Source: Sideroxydans sp. CL21 (GTDB taxonomy: Bacteria; Pseudomonadota; Gammaproteobacteria; Burkholderiales; Gallionellaceae). From it: a stretch of DNA of 64,000 bases. Under the pieces are notes generated by a model. It was not told where the DNA came from, made no database searches, and saw only the letters and a list, made by a program, of their open reading frames with translations. This document shows positions 49,487 through 59,339 of this stretch, piece after piece; the first letter of the stretch is position 1; the number at the start of each line of letters is the position of its first letter. Made by a program: the position numbers and the translations under genes. The DNA lies in contig NZ_LR699166.1 of the NCBI RefSeq assembly GCF_902459525.1, positions 2,306,501 through 2,370,500 of the forward strand, given 5' to 3'.

Positions 49487-49529
49487 GGGAGAAGGGTGAA
49501 TACTGCTGCACCGCCTTTACCCTTCTCCC
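49487..49529. repeat. Long stem-loop between leuB and asd
   Basis: GGGAGAAGGGT (49487-49497) pairs perfectly with ACCCTTCTCCC (49519-49529), and three more inner pairs, one of them G-U, extend the stem to about 14. The loop is 15 bases. There is no T-run on the minus strand, so it is not a classical terminator. It could stabilise the leu message end or be a dispersed intergenic repeat. Confidence 0.55.
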
Positions 49530-49554
49530 GATCCTCTTCTCCCTACTCAATTAA

Positions 49555-50619
49555 TCACAGGGCTGCGACAACCGCATCACCCATCGCCTTGCAACCGACT
49601 TTCTTCATGCCTTCTTCATAAATGTCGCCGGTGCGCAGGCCTTGCTGCAACACCTTGCGCACCGCCGCCTCGATGCGCTGAGCCACATCCGCACGGGCAA
49701 ACGTATATTGCATCATCATCGCCACCGACAGGATCGTCGCCAGCGGGTTGGCGATATCCTTTCCGGCGATGTCAGGCGCAGAACCGTGGCAAGGTTCGTA
49801 CAGCCCCTTGTTGTTCGAATCCAGCGACGCCGACGGCAGCATGCCGATGGAACCGGTCAGCATCGACGCCTCGTCCGACAGGATGTCGCCGAAGATGTTG
49901 CCGGTCAGGATCACGTCGAACTGCTTGGGCGCACGCACCAGCTGCATCGCGGCGTTGTCGACATACATATGCGAAGTGGCGACTTGCGGATATTCCTTCG
50001 CCACTTCGGTCACGATCTCGCGCCAGAACATGCTGGTATCCAGCACATTGGCCTTGTCCACCGAGCACAGTTTTTTGTTGCGCTTCATCGCGATCCGGAA
50101 GCCGACATGCGCCACGCGACGGATCTCCGATTCGCTGTAGAGCATGGTATCAAAACCCTGGCGTTCGCCATTGTCCAGCGTGCGGATGCCGCGCGGCTGA
50201 CCGAAGTAGATATCGCCCGTCAGTTCGCGCAGGATCATGATATCCAGGCCGGACACGATATCCGGGCGCAGCGTCGACGCGCTCACCAGCTCGGGATACA
50301 CCATCGCCGGACGCAAGTTGGCGAACAGCCCCAGCCCCTTGCGGATGCGCAGCAAGCCCTGTTCGGGACGCTGCGGGCGCGGCAGATTGTCGTACTGGTA
50401 GCCGCCCACGGCACCGAGCAGCACCGCGTCGGAAGCTTTCGCCAGATCCAGCGTCGCTTCCGGCAACGGGTCTTTCGCCGCATCGTAGCCGGCGCCGCCG
50501 ATAGGCGCGTATTCCATCTCGATCTTCAGTCCGTCACTGCGCAATGCTTCCAATACCCTGACCGCCTGGGCGACGATCTCGGGCCCGATGCCGTCACCCG
50601 GCAATACTGCTATCTTCAT
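49555..50619 (-). CDS. leuB: 3-isopropylmalate dehydrogenase
   Basis: 354 residues, NAD-dependent oxidative decarboxylase of the leucine pathway. Family motifs are GDGIGPEIV at the N-terminus, [11 protein letters not shown] for substrate contact, and [14 protein letters not shown] in the NAD site. GGGGATAA lies before the ATG. It is 18 bases after leuD and 123 bases before asd. Confidence 0.97.
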   Translation of the reverse strand: MKIAVLPGDGIGPEIVAQAVRVLEALRSDGLKIEMEYAPIGGAGYDAAKDPLPEATLDLAKASDAVLLGAVGGYQYDNLPRPQRPEQGLLRIRKGLGLFANLRPAMVYPELVSASTLRPDIVSGLDIMILRELTGDIYFGQPRGIRTLDNGERQGFDTMLYSESEIRRVAHVGFRIAMKRNKKLCSVDKANVLDTSMFWREIVTEVAKEYPQVATSHMYVDNAAMQLVRAPKQFDVILTGNIFGDILSDEASMLTGSIGMLPSASLDSNNKGLYEPCHGSAPDIAGKDIANPLATILSVAMMMQYTFARADVAQRIEAAVRKVLQQGLRTGDIYEEGMKKVGCKAMGDAVVAAL

Positions 50620-50637
50620 TTGGTTATCCCCGGAAAA

Positions 50638-51276
50638 TTACGCATACAGCCATGGCTGCGCCGCGCGGTGTTTCGTTTCATAAGCCCTGATGTCTTCCAC
50701 ATGCTGCAAGGTGAGCCCGATATCGTCCAGACCATTCAACAGGCAATGCTTGCGGAACGCATCCACCTCGAACTTGTATACCGTGCCGTCCGGCGTCGTG
50801 ATGTCCTGCCGTTCCAGATCGACCTTCAATCTGTATCCGGCGTTGGCCTCGACCGCCTTGAATAAGGCATCGACTTTTGCCGCCTCAAGCTTGATCGGCA
50901 ACAGGCCGTTCTTGAAACAGTTGTGAAAGAAAATGTCGGCATAACTCGGCGCGATGATGACGCGGAAGCCGTAATCTTCCAGCGCCCACGGCGCATGCTC
51001 GCGCGAACTGCCGCAACCGAAGTTCTCGCGTGCCAGCAATATCTGCGCGCCCTGGTAGCGCGGCTGGTTCAGCACGAAGTCCTTGTTCAACGGGCGCTCG
51101 CTGTTGTCCATGCCGGGCTCCCCGTGGTCGAGGTAGCGCCATTCGTCGAACGCGTTCGGGCCGAAACCGCTGCGCTTGATCGACTTCAGGAACTGTTTCG
51201 GGATGATCGCATCGGTATCCACGTTGGCCCTGTCCAAAGGCGCGACCAAACCATCGAGCAACTCGAATTTACGCAT
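50638..51276 (-). CDS. leuD: 3-isopropylmalate dehydratase small subunit
   Basis: 212 residues, partner of LeuC in isomerising isopropylmalate. The swivel-domain signatures [12 protein letters not shown] and [18 protein letters not shown] are present. The ATG at 51276 overlaps by one base the TGA of the small gene upstream, so translation is probably coupled. Confidence 0.96.
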   Translation of the reverse strand: MRKFELLDGLVAPLDRANVDTDAIIPKQFLKSIKRSGFGPNAFDEWRYLDHGEPGMDNSERPLNKDFVLNQPRYQGAQILLARENFGCGSSREHAPWALEDYGFRVIIAPSYADIFFHNCFKNGLLPIKLEAAKVDALFKAVEANAGYRLKVDLERQDITTPDGTVYKFEVDAFRKHCLLNGLDDIGLTLQHVEDIRAYETKHRAAQPWLYA

Positions 51277-51512
51277 CACTTGCTCTCTTTCTTCAACTTT
51301 TCGCCGCCCTGTTCCATCTTCTTGCCGACCCATTCTCCGGCCTTTTTGAGCCCTTTAACCGTAGCGTCAGCCCCCTTCTCGATGCCGCGTCCGGCGGCTT
51401 CGCCGCCTTTTTTCACGCCATCGCCGATCTTCTTGGGCAGACTCTTTTCCTCTTCGGCTTGTGCAAGCTGCACCGTCATCAACAACGCCAGCAAAATGAA
51501 TATTCGTTTCAT
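51276..51512 (-). CDS. Small exported Lys/Gly-rich protein between leuC and leuD
   Basis: 78 residues. A clear signal peptide ends near residue 19 (LAQA), and the mature part is a short charged repeat-like helix rich in Lys, Gly and Glu ([21 protein letters not shown] has the flavour of entericidin proteins). In Burkholderia-type genomes an entericidin A/B lipoprotein gene occupies this leuC-leuD position, but here there is no lipobox cysteine, so the product would be a soluble periplasmic peptide. Function unknown. Confidence 0.7.
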   Translation of the reverse strand: MKRIFILLALLMTVQLAQAEEEKSLPKKIGDGVKKGGEAAGRGIEKGADATVKGLKKAGEWVGKKMEQGGEKLKKESK

Positions 51513-51515
51513 GAT

Positions 51516-52919
51516 TCACTCCTTGCTTACATCAATGAAATGTCCTGCGATCGCCGCTGCTGCAGCCATCGCCGGGCTGACCAGGTGTGTACGACCACCC
51601 TGCCCCTGACGGCCTTCGAAATTGCGATTGGAAGTTGCCGCGCAACGTTCGCCCGGCGAAAGACGGTCATCGTTCATCGCCAGGCACATCGAGCAACCCG
51701 GATCGCGCCATTCGAAGCCGGCCTCGATGAACACCTTGTCCAGCCCCTCTTTTTCCGCTTGCGCCTTCACCAGGCCGGAACCGGGCACCACCATCGCCAG
51801 CTTCACATTCGCGGCGACTTTCCTGCCCTTGGCCACGGCTGCCGCTGCGCGCATATCCTCGATGCGGCCGTTCGTGCACGAGCCGATGAACACCTTGTCG
51901 ATCCTGATCTCGCCGATCGGCGTGTTGGCTTTGAGATCCATGTAGGCCAGCGCACGCTCCCAGTCGCTGCGCTTCACCGCGTCCGGAGCGGATGCCGGGT
52001 CCGGCACGCGCCCGTCGATGGACGTCACCATCTCGGGCGACGTTCCCCAGGTCACCTGCGGACGTATGCCGGCCGCATTCAGTTCCACCACCGCATCGAA
52101 CTGTGCGCCTGCCTCGGAATGCAAAGTGCGCCAATACGCCACCGCCTTGTCCCATTGCTCGCCCTGCGGCGCGAACGGACGACCCTTGATGTAGGCGAAA
52201 GTCGTTTCATCCGCCGCCACCATGCCCGCGCGCGCACCGGCTTCAATCGCCATATTGCACAAGGTCATGCGCCCTTCCATGCTCAAGGCACGGATCGCGC
52301 TGCCCGCGAATTCAATGGCATAGCCGGTACCACCTGCGGTGCCGATCTTGCCGATCACGGCGAGTGCGATATCTTTGGCGGTCACCCCTTTGCCCAGAGC
52401 GCCCTCCACCTTGACCAGCATGGCCTTCGATTTTTTCGCCACCAGGCACTGCGTCGCCATCACATGCTCGACCTCGGAAGTGCCTATACCGTGGGCCAGC
52501 GCCGCGAACGCGCCGTGCGTGCTGGTGTGCGAGTCGCCGCATACTACCGTCATGCCCGGCAAGGTGGCACCCTGCTCCGGCCCGATCACATGCACGATGC
52601 CCTGGCGCGCGTCGTTCATCTTGAATTCGGTCACCTTGAATTCGGCACAATTGGCGTCCAGCGTCTCCACCTGCAAACGCGACACCGGGTCGGCGATGCC
52701 CGCCGCACGGTTCGTGGTCGGCACATTGTGATCGGCCACCGCCAGGATGGACGAGGTACGCCAGAGCTTGCGCTGCGCCAGTTTCAGGCCTTCAAATGCC
52801 TGCGGACTGGTCACTTCATGCACCAGATGACGGTCGATGTACAGCAACGCGGTGCCGTCGGCTTCCTGCCGTACCACGTGAGAATCCCAGAGTTTGTCGT
52901 ATAACGTTTTTGTGCTCAT
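51516..52919 (-). CDS. leuC: 3-isopropylmalate dehydratase large subunit
   Basis: 467 residues, aconitase family. The [4Fe-4S] ligands are visible in [13 protein letters not shown] and [26 protein letters not shown]-like sequence ([18 protein letters not shown]) and [19 protein letters not shown] are typical. The ATG at 52919 ([16 protein letters not shown]) is the family start; the frame is open farther upstream without support. Four bases separate it from the small exported gene. Confidence 0.97.
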   Translation of the reverse strand: MSTKTLYDKLWDSHVVRQEADGTALLYIDRHLVHEVTSPQAFEGLKLAQRKLWRTSSILAVADHNVPTTNRAAGIADPVSRLQVETLDANCAEFKVTEFKMNDARQGIVHVIGPEQGATLPGMTVVCGDSHTSTHGAFAALAHGIGTSEVEHVMATQCLVAKKSKAMLVKVEGALGKGVTAKDIALAVIGKIGTAGGTGYAIEFAGSAIRALSMEGRMTLCNMAIEAGARAGMVAADETTFAYIKGRPFAPQGEQWDKAVAYWRTLHSEAGAQFDAVVELNAAGIRPQVTWGTSPEMVTSIDGRVPDPASAPDAVKRSDWERALAYMDLKANTPIGEIRIDKVFIGSCTNGRIEDMRAAAAVAKGRKVAANVKLAMVVPGSGLVKAQAEKEGLDKVFIEAGFEWRDPGCSMCLAMNDDRLSPGERCAATSNRNFEGRQGQGGRTHLVSPAMAAAAAIAGHFIDVSKE

Positions 52920-53088
52920 TTTCACACCTCGATTTAGCGGGTAATTATGCCACAGCGGCGGCGGCGTCCCAAACCGCGACGATACCGTCACAGATACTTG
53001 CGGGCTGGCAATCGCCCAAAACACGGGGCGCTGCGCCCGGAAAGCCCAAGATCACCCCGATCTTGAACTTCGGTTCTCGTCCAACAAG

Positions 53089-54786
53089 TTACGCTGCCTG
53101 CCTTTGGATCAATCTTTGCAGGGATGACTCAGCCCGGTTGATCCCGCTCACCAGCGCCTTGATCGAAGCAGTAACAATATTGGAATCCAGCCCTACGCCG
53201 TAGCACCCGGCACCCCCCTCCATGTTCGCGATCTCCATGAATGCGCATGCGCGCGCATCACCCGCCTCACTGCTTGCGCTCATTGAGCGCTCTTCATAGC
53301 TGCGGACTTGAACGCCGAACCCGGCGCTTTGCAAGGCGTGGACAGCCGCATCGATGGGGCCATTTCCTTCGCCCGTCAGCAAGTGCGACGTACCGTGAAT
53401 CTCCACATTCAGCCTTATGCCTTGTGCCGAGCCATGCTCGAACAGATGATGTTCCCTGTAGCGCACGGGTTCCGAGGTTTCCAGATAGGTCGTCGAGAAC
53501 AGTTGCCATATCTCCACAGCACTGATCTCTCCGCCGTGGCTGTCGGTATGTTTTTGCACGACACCGGAGAATTCGACCTGCAAGCGACGCGGCATGACAA
53601 TCCCGTACTCCGTTTCCAGCAAGTAGGCAATGCCGCCCTTGCCGGACTGGCTGTTCACCCGGATCACCGAATCGTAGCTCCGCCCGACATCCTTCGGGTC
53701 GACGGGAAGATAGGGTACATTCCAGAATTCGCCGGGCTGCTGGACCGCAAAGCCCTTCTTGATCGCGTCCTGGTGCGACCCGGAAAAGGCGGTAAACACC
53801 AGATCCCCGACATATGGATGGCGCGGATGTATGGGCAACTGGTTGCAATGCTCGACGGTGCGCGCCACAGCGTTGATATCCGAAAAATCCAGGCCGGGGG
53901 CTACGCCCTGCGTATATAGATTCAAGGCCAGGGTCACGATATCCACGTTGCCGGTGCGCTCCCCATTGCCGAAAAGGCAACCCTCGACGCGGTCGGCGCC
54001 GGCCATCAAGCCAAGCTCGGCGGACGCCACGGCCGCACCCCGGTCGTTATGCGTATGCAGGCTGAGCACGATGCTGTCGCGCCGCGCAAGATGGCGGTGC
54101 ATCCACTCGATCTGGTCTGCATAGACATTGGGCGTGGCCACCTCGACGGTAGTGGGAAGATTGATGATCACCTTGTTGGACGGCGTCGCGCCCCAAGCCG
54201 CAGTCACGGCATCACAGATCTCGAGGGAAAAATCGAGTTCGGCAGCGGTGAACGTTTCCGGGCTGTACTCCAGTACCCACTCCGTTTCCGGCTGTTCTGC
54301 GGCCAACTGCCTGACCAGCTTCACGGCTGAAACGGCCATGTCGACGACCTCCGCTTTGCTCATGCCGAAGACGACGTCGCGGAAGGTTTTCGAGACCGGG
54401 TTATAGACGTGCACAATGGCACGCCGCGCCCCCCGGAGCGATTCCATCGTGCGCCGGATCAGGTGCTCGCGCGCCTGGGTCAGCACTTCGATCGTCACAT
54501 CCTCGGGAATGTGGCCGCCCTCGATCAGTTCGCGCACGAAATTGAAATCGGTGGCGGACGCCGAAGGGAACGCCACTTCGATCTCCTTGAAGCCGATGTC
54601 GCAGAGCATGCGGAACATGCGCATCTTGCGTTCGCCGTTCATCGGCTCGAACAGCGACTGGTTGCCGTCGCGCAGATCGGTACTCATCCAGATCGGCGGT
54701 TGGGTGATGGTGCGGTTCGGCCATTGACGGTCTGTAAGATCGACTGGCGGAAACGGCCTGTATTTGGTTTCGGGATGTTGCAACAT
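53089..54786 (-). CDS. leuA: 2-isopropylmalate synthase, long LeuA type
   Basis: 565 residues. The first enzyme of leucine synthesis, condensing acetyl-CoA and 2-ketoisovalerate. It is of the longer branch: [18 protein letters not shown] leads into the HMGL-like barrel with STDLRDGNQ and the metal site HTHNDRGAA, and a LeuA allosteric domain closes the protein. I chose the ATG at 54786 because AAGGAG lies eight bases ahead; a GTG at 54795 is too near it. It is 169 bases upstream of leuC, but that gap and its weak hairpin suggest a separate unit. It is divergent from an Lrp-type regulator. Confidence 0.93.
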   Translation of the reverse strand: MLQHPETKYRPFPPVDLTDRQWPNRTITQPPIWMSTDLRDGNQSLFEPMNGERKMRMFRMLCDIGFKEIEVAFPSASATDFNFVRELIEGGHIPEDVTIEVLTQAREHLIRRTMESLRGARRAIVHVYNPVSKTFRDVVFGMSKAEVVDMAVSAVKLVRQLAAEQPETEWVLEYSPETFTAAELDFSLEICDAVTAAWGATPSNKVIINLPTTVEVATPNVYADQIEWMHRHLARRDSIVLSLHTHNDRGAAVASAELGLMAGADRVEGCLFGNGERTGNVDIVTLALNLYTQGVAPGLDFSDINAVARTVEHCNQLPIHPRHPYVGDLVFTAFSGSHQDAIKKGFAVQQPGEFWNVPYLPVDPKDVGRSYDSVIRVNSQSGKGGIAYLLETEYGIVMPRRLQVEFSGVVQKHTDSHGGEISAVEIWQLFSTTYLETSEPVRYREHHLFEHGSAQGIRLNVEIHGTSHLLTGEGNGPIDAAVHALQSAGFGVQVRSYEERSMSASSEAGDARACAFMEIANMEGGAGCYGVGLDSNIVTASIKALVSGINRAESSLQRLIQRQAA

Positions 54787-54816
54787 GATGATCACTCCTT
54801 AAGTAATTTGGATAAG

Positions 54817-54829
54817 AACTCAATGAGTT
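54817..54829. promoter_or_regulatory. Palindrome in the leuA leader, candidate operator
   Basis: AACTCA-A-TGAGTT is a perfect inverted repeat 31 bases upstream of the leuA start, in the 176-base region shared with the divergent Lrp/AsnC gene. The region is AT-rich, and ATTGCG occurs twice ten bases apart (54900-54905, 54910-54915). A regulator site is plausible from position only. Confidence 0.3.
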
Positions 54830-54962
54830 ACATATTAATAAAACGCCCACGGCAGATGCTTGCGTAATTCACCCTAAAAATTGACTTATTGGCAACAATA
54901 TTGCGCATAATTGCGATATATTTATATACATATGCCAAGCAATTCACATCTAAGGAAATATC

Positions 54963-55424
54963 ATGCAACTCGATCCCTACGATTTACAGATATTGCGGGT
55001 ATTGCAAGAGGATGGGCGCATCAGCAACCAGGATTTGGCCGACCGCATCAGCCTCACGCCTTCGCCTTGCCTGCGCCGATTGCACGCGCTGGAGGAAGCG
55101 GGACTCATCACCGGATACCGCGCGCTGCTGGACGCCAAGAAACTTGGCCTGTCGTTGATGGCCCTGATCCTGATCTCGATGGACAAGCACACGCCCGAAC
55201 GTCTGGGCAACTTCGAGGCGAAAGTGGTGGAAATCCCGGATGTACTGGAATGCCTGCTGATCACGGGGCAGGATGCGGATTACCAGCTCAAGGTGGCGGT
55301 CAGGGACATGGATGCCTACCAGGAACTGCTGCTCAACCGCATCACCCGTATCGAGGGCGTCACCGGCGTGCACTCCAGCTTTATCTTGCGCCGGGTGGTA
55401 GACAAAACTGCGCTGCCGCTTTGA
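54963..55424 (+). CDS. Lrp/AsnC family transcriptional regulator
   Basis: 153 residues. An N-terminal helix-turn-helix (DPYDLQILRVLQEDGRISNQDLADRI, then SPCLRRLHALEEAGLI) and a C-terminal RAM ligand/oligomer domain (about 65-150, VLECLLITGQDADYQLKV). Members sense amino acids, often leucine, and regulate neighbours. AAGGA lies seven bases before the ATG. The divergent leuA makes it a good candidate for leucine control of that gene. Confidence 0.92.
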   Translation: MQLDPYDLQILRVLQEDGRISNQDLADRISLTPSPCLRRLHALEEAGLITGYRALLDAKKLGLSLMALILISMDKHTPERLGNFEAKVVEIPDVLECLLITGQDADYQLKVAVRDMDAYQELLLNRITRIEGVTGVHSSFILRRVVDKTALPL

Positions 55425-56591
55425 TCAGGGCTGATGGCTGTTTACCGCCATGTTACGCAGCTTCCACCACATCAATAGCAACCCCAACAGCGCCGCACCC
55501 GCACTGAATGTGTACAAAGCGCTCGCACCCCAGTGCTGCCAGATCGGGCCGCTGGCCAAACCGCCCAGCATGCCGCCCGCGCCATAGGAGATGCTGCCAT
55601 AAAGGGCCTGCCCCCTGGATTGGTGCTTCCCCTGAAAGAACTGGTGCACCAAGCCCAGCGCACTGGCGTGGTATGCACCGAAGGTGAGCGCATGCAACAT
55701 TTGCGCAAACAACAGCAGCACCACCCAATCCACGGCCCATCCGATGAGCAGGAAACGCAATACAGCAGCGCCGAAGCTGACCAGCAGGATGCGCGTGAAC
55801 CCAAAGCGTCGCGCCAGCGCAGGCATCAGGAAGAACACGCCGATCTCGCATATCACGCCCAAAGCCCATAGCCCGCCTACTGCGCTCTTGGAGTAACCGT
55901 GTTCGACCAGATAGATGGAATAGAAGGTGTAGTACGGACCATGCGCGACCGACATCAGGAAGCATGCGCCGAACAACGCCAGCACGCGCGGTTGCAGCAC
56001 GATCTGGCGGATAGGCTGGTGGTCGGTGTGATGTGCAAGCACTTCGGTCGCGGGCAACTGGCGCGCAAATACCAGAATGCCGAGCTCGCAAACCAATCCC
56101 GCCCACAACAGCCAGGCAATGGCGACATAGTCGAAGGCGAAACCCAATCCCACCACCGTCAGGATGAAGCCGATGGAGCCCCAGGAGCGGATGCGCCCGT
56201 AATGCGCCGCATTCTTGCCCAAATAACTGAGCGTGGTCGCCTCCACCAGCGGCATGGACGCGCTCCAGAAGAAACTCATAAAAGCCAGCACCAGGAATGA
56301 CCCCCAGAAACTGGTGGTGGCGAATACCCCGAGATAGAACAGCGCACTCAAGGCGGACGCCACTTGCACCACCAGCAAGCGCTTCCCCGAACGATCGGCC
56401 AGCCAGCCCCAAATGCTCGGCGCAATCATGCGCATGACCGGCTGGATGGACATCAGGATGCCGATCTCGATGACATCGAAGTGTATGGATTTGAGATACA
56501 GGCTCCAGTAGGGCGAGAACATCCCCACGAAGGCGTAATAGAAGAAATAGAAGCCGGCGATGCGCCAGTGGTAGTTCTTGGTGGTGGACAT
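55425..56591 (-). CDS. MFS transporter (MFS_1-like / PPP family)
   Basis: 388 residues with about 12 hydrophobic helices. The N-terminus (YHWRIAGFYFFYYAFVGMFSPY) and GRIRSWGSIGFI match the HcaT/3-phenylpropionate-like branch of the major facilitator superfamily in the inner membrane; the substrate cannot be deduced. I chose the ATG at 56591 over one eight codons upstream. It converges on the Lrp gene with stop codons directly abutting, and no terminator fits between. Confidence 0.87.
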   Translation of the reverse strand: MSTTKNYHWRIAGFYFFYYAFVGMFSPYWSLYLKSIHFDVIEIGILMSIQPVMRMIAPSIWGWLADRSGKRLLVVQVASALSALFYLGVFATTSFWGSFLVLAFMSFFWSASMPLVEATTLSYLGKNAAHYGRIRSWGSIGFILTVVGLGFAFDYVAIAWLLWAGLVCELGILVFARQLPATEVLAHHTDHQPIRQIVLQPRVLALFGACFLMSVAHGPYYTFYSIYLVEHGYSKSAVGGLWALGVICEIGVFFLMPALARRFGFTRILLVSFGAAVLRFLLIGWAVDWVVLLLFAQMLHALTFGAYHASALGLVHQFFQGKHQSRGQALYGSISYGAGGMLGGLASGPIWQHWGASALYTFSAGAALLGLLLMWWKLRNMAVNSHQP

Positions 56592-56652
56592 AACAGACGG
56601 GCAACTGAACGGCACGCATTATCTCATGCAAAGAAATATTTTCGTCACGGCA

Positions 56653-56680
56653 CTTGAAATCGAAATCCCCGCCCCAATTA
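56653..56680 (+). promoter_or_regulatory. Sigma-32 heat-shock promoter for grpE
   Basis: CTTGAAA (56653-56659), a 12-base spacer and CCCCAATTA (56672-56680) closely match the RpoH consensus CTTGAAA-N11-16-CCCCATnTA. It lies 28 bases upstream of the grpE start and should drive the whole grpE-dnaK-dnaJ group under heat shock. Confidence 0.8.
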
Positions 56681-56707
56681 CGCACCAGTCGAAATAAGGA
56701 GAGCAGC

Positions 56708-57238
56708 ATGGCACAGAACGATAACACCCCGCAGAACGAGCAGCCACAAGCCAACACTGAAACTCCGGCCGAGGCCATACCCAGCCTGGAAGAGATGCTG
56801 AAGGCGTCCGAACTCAAGGCACAGGAACACTACGATGCCTGGATGTATGCCAAGGCCGAGGGCGAAAACATCCGCCGACGCGCTGCCGAAGATATCAGCA
56901 AAGCACAGAAATTCGCCGTGGAGCGTTTTTCCAACGAGATGCTGGCAGTAAAGGACAGCCTGGAAGCCGGCATGGCCGTGCAGACCGACAATATCGAGAG
57001 CTTCAAGAGCGGCATGGATCTGACGCTGAAACAGCTTTCCAGCGTGTTCGAGAAGTTCAACATCAAGGAAATCAACCCGGTCGGCGAAAAACTCGACCCG
57101 CACAAGCATCAGGCCATCGGCATGGTGGAAAGCGAGCAGGAAGCCAACACAGTAGTCAACGTCATGCAAAAGGGTTACTCGCTGAATGACCGTGTTTTGC
57201 GCCCGGCACTGGTCATGGTCGCCAAGGCAAAAGAATAA
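56708..57238 (+). CDS. grpE: Nucleotide exchange factor GrpE
   Basis: 176 residues from the ATG at 56708, which has AAGGAG nine bases ahead; the frame is open 18 codons upstream but that covers the promoter. GrpE speeds ADP release from DnaK and acts as a thermosensor through its long N-terminal coiled coil (~30-80). The C-terminal beta domain has the signature [17 protein letters not shown] and [18 protein letters not shown]. First gene of the heat-shock cluster. Confidence 0.96.
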   Translation: MAQNDNTPQNEQPQANTETPAEAIPSLEEMLKASELKAQEHYDAWMYAKAEGENIRRRAAEDISKAQKFAVERFSNEMLAVKDSLEAGMAVQTDNIESFKSGMDLTLKQLSSVFEKFNIKEINPVGEKLDPHKHQAIGMVESEQEANTVVNVMQKGYSLNDRVLRPALVMVAKAKE

Positions 57239-57245
57239 TAAAGCA

Positions 57246-57282
57246 CTTGAAATATCCAATGCCGCCCTGATGTTAGGCGGCA
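57246..57282 (+). promoter_or_regulatory. Second, weaker sigma-32-like promoter with overlapping hairpin before dnaK
   Basis: CTTGAAA (57246-57252) is a perfect RpoH -35; 12 bases on, CCCTGATGT (57265-57273) is a poor -10. A hairpin TGCCGCC ... GGCGGCA (57260-57266 with 57276-57282) encloses that -10 region. It may give dnaK extra transcription, or the hairpin may trim the grpE message. Confidence 0.35.
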
Positions 57283-57331
57283 AGGCAACAAAGTATTCAA
57301 CACTTACGAATTCAACTGAAAGGAAAGCATC

Positions 57332-59260
57332 ATGGGAAAAATCATCGGTATCGACCTGGGCACGACTAACTCCTGCGTGGCCATCATGGAAAACGGCAAG
57401 ACCAAGGTGATCGAGAACGCCGAAGGCGCCCGTACCACCCCGTCCATCATCGCCTACATGGAAGACGGTGAAGTATTGGTGGGTGCGCCCGCCAAACGTC
57501 AGGCCGTGACCAATCCCAAGAACACCCTGTACGGCGTAAAGCGCCTGATCGGTCGCCGTTTTGAAGAGCCGATGGTACAGAAAGACATCAACATGGTTCC
57601 CTACAACATCGTCAAGGCCAAGAACGGCGACGCATGGGTGAAGGTGCGCGACAAGGAAATATCCGCACCGGAAATCTCCGCCGAAGTGCTGATGAAGATG
57701 AAGAAGACCGCCGAAGACTACTTGGGCGAACCCGTCACCGAGGCCGTCATCACGGTTCCGGCCTACTTCAACGACAGCCAGCGCCAGGCTACCAAGGATG
57801 CAGGCCGCATCGCCGGTCTGGACGTAAAACGCATCATCAACGAACCGACCGCAGCCGCACTGGCTTTCGGTCTGGACAAGCAGGAAGGCGACCGCAAGAT
57901 CGCGGTGTATGACCTCGGCGGCGGCACGTTCGACATCTCCATCATCGACATCGCCGAGATCGACGGCGAGCACCAGTTCGAAGTGATGTCCACCAACGGC
58001 GACACCTTCCTCGGCGGTGAAGACTTCGACATGCGCGTGATCGAATTCCTGGTGGACGAGTTCAAGAAGGAAAGCGGCGTCGACCTGAAGAAGGACATGC
58101 TGGCCTTGCAGCGCCTGAAAGACGCGGCAGAAAAAGCCAAGATCGAACTGTCTTCCGCACAGCAGACCGAAGTGAACCTGCCTTACATCACTGCCGATGC
58201 GACCGGCCCGAAACACCTGGCCGTGAAGATCACCCGCGCCAAGCTGGAAAGCATCGTGGAAGACCTGATTGCACGCACCATCGAGCCGTGCAAGATCGCG
58301 ATGAAGGATGCGGGCGTAACCAACGCCGACATCGCCGACGTGATCCTGGTGGGTGGTCAGACCCGTATGCCCAAGGTGCAGGAGAAAGTTAAGGAATTCT
58401 TCGGCAAGGAAGCGCGCAAGGACGTGAACCCGGACGAAGCCGTGGCGGTTGGTGCGGCGATCCAGGGCGGCGTGCTGCAAGGCGAAGTGAAGGACGTGCT
58501 GTTGCTGGACGTGACTCCGTTGTCCTTGGGTATCGAGACCATGGGCGGTGTGATGACCAAGCTGATCAAGAAGAACACCACGATCCCGACCAAGGCCTCG
58601 CAAGTGTTCTCTACCGCCGACGACAACCAGTCCGCCGTGACCATCCATGTGCTGCAAGGGGAACGCGAGATGTCTTCCGGCAACAAGAGCCTGGGCCAGT
58701 TCAACCTGTCCGACATCCCGCCCGCACCGCGCGGCATGCCGCAGATCGAAGTGACCTTCAACATCGACGCCAACGGTATATTGCACGTGGGCGCGAAGGA
58801 CAAGGCCACCGGCAAGGAAGCCAACATCACCATCAAGGCCAGCTCCGGCCTGAGCGAAGAAGAGATTCAACGCATGGTGTCGGATGCCGAAGCGCACGCG
58901 GACGAAGACAAGAAGGCCGTGGAACTGGTGACTTCGCGCAACCAGCTGGATGCGTTGATCCACTCCACCAATAAATCGATGAAGGAATACGGCGAGCAAC
59001 TGTCTGCCGATGAAAAGTCAGCCATCGAAGCCGCACTGAAAGATGCGGAGAGTGTGGTCAAGGGCGACGACAAGGCTGCCATCGACGCCAAGGCTGAAGC
59101 ACTGGCAACTGCCGCGCAAAAGCTGGGCGAGAAAATGTACGCTGCCGAACAGGCCAAGGCCCAAGGTGCACAGGGTGGTGCTGCCCCCGGCCACGAAGCC
59201 AAAGCTGACGAAGGCGACGTGGTGGATGCAGAGTTCACCGAAGTAAAAGATAAAAAATAA
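57332..59260 (+). CDS. dnaK: Molecular chaperone DnaK (Hsp70)
   Basis: 642 residues, full length. The ATPase domain has [30 protein letters not shown], the phosphate loop DLGGGTFD and the autophosphorylated Thr in [11 protein letters not shown]. The linker [15 protein letters not shown] joins the substrate-binding domain, and the Ala/Lys-rich tail ends in [14 protein letters not shown], the conserved C-terminal motif. It refolds proteins with DnaJ and GrpE in the cytoplasm. AAAGGAAAG precedes the ATG. Confidence 0.98.
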   Translation: MGKIIGIDLGTTNSCVAIMENGKTKVIENAEGARTTPSIIAYMEDGEVLVGAPAKRQAVTNPKNTLYGVKRLIGRRFEEPMVQKDINMVPYNIVKAKNGDAWVKVRDKEISAPEISAEVLMKMKKTAEDYLGEPVTEAVITVPAYFNDSQRQATKDAGRIAGLDVKRIINEPTAAALAFGLDKQEGDRKIAVYDLGGGTFDISIIDIAEIDGEHQFEVMSTNGDTFLGGEDFDMRVIEFLVDEFKKESGVDLKKDMLALQRLKDAAEKAKIELSSAQQTEVNLPYITADATGPKHLAVKITRAKLESIVEDLIARTIEPCKIAMKDAGVTNADIADVILVGGQTRMPKVQEKVKEFFGKEARKDVNPDEAVAVGAAIQGGVLQGEVKDVLLLDVTPLSLGIETMGGVMTKLIKKNTTIPTKASQVFSTADDNQSAVTIHVLQGEREMSSGNKSLGQFNLSDIPPAPRGMPQIEVTFNIDANGILHVGAKDKATGKEANITIKASSGLSEEEIQRMVSDAEAHADEDKKAVELVTSRNQLDALIHSTNKSMKEYGEQLSADEKSAIEAALKDAESVVKGDDKAAIDAKAEALATAAQKLGEKMYAAEQAKAQGAQGGAAPGHEAKADEGDVVDAEFTEVKDKK

Positions 59261-59273
59261 GGAGCAAGGCAAC

Positions 59274-59326
59274 GAGGATTGCGGAGCGAGAAATACCTTA
59301 ATCGGGTAACTCGCCCTTCAATCCTC
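59274..59326 (+). other. Stem-loop between dnaK and dnaJ
   Basis: GAGGATTG (59274-59281) pairs with CAATCCTC (59319-59326), and within it GCGAG (59286-59290) pairs with CTCGC (59310-59314). No run of Ts follows, so it is not a typical terminator. The dnaJ start at 59340 has no Shine-Dalgarno sequence directly ahead; the only GGAG in the gap is inside this structure. Confidence 0.6.
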
Positions 59327-59339
59327 AAGCCTTTTCAGC

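Noticed and set aside
48388-49554. A 388-codon plus-strand frame opposite asd
   Set aside because: asd has its NADP loop and catalytic Cys; the opposite frame has no recognisable motif.
51459-52904. A 481-codon plus-strand frame opposite leuC
   Set aside because: leuC is complete with its iron-sulfur cysteines; the opposite frame is a His/Arg-rich shadow.
53047-53065. Hairpin CAAGATC-ACCCC-GATCTTG after leuA as a terminator
   Set aside because: There is no T-run on the minus strand and the seven-pair stem is weak, so I do not list it as a terminator.
55453-56817. A 454-codon minus-strand frame overlapping the MFS transporter
   Set aside because: It is another frame of the same strand, lacks membrane helices, and the transporter frame is convincing.
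56678-58999. A 773-codon open frame opposite grpE and dnaK
   Set aside because: It is the well-known long antisense frame of dnaK genes, produced by codon bias. It has no start signals and its His/Leu/Val-rich translation looks like a mirror of dnaK.
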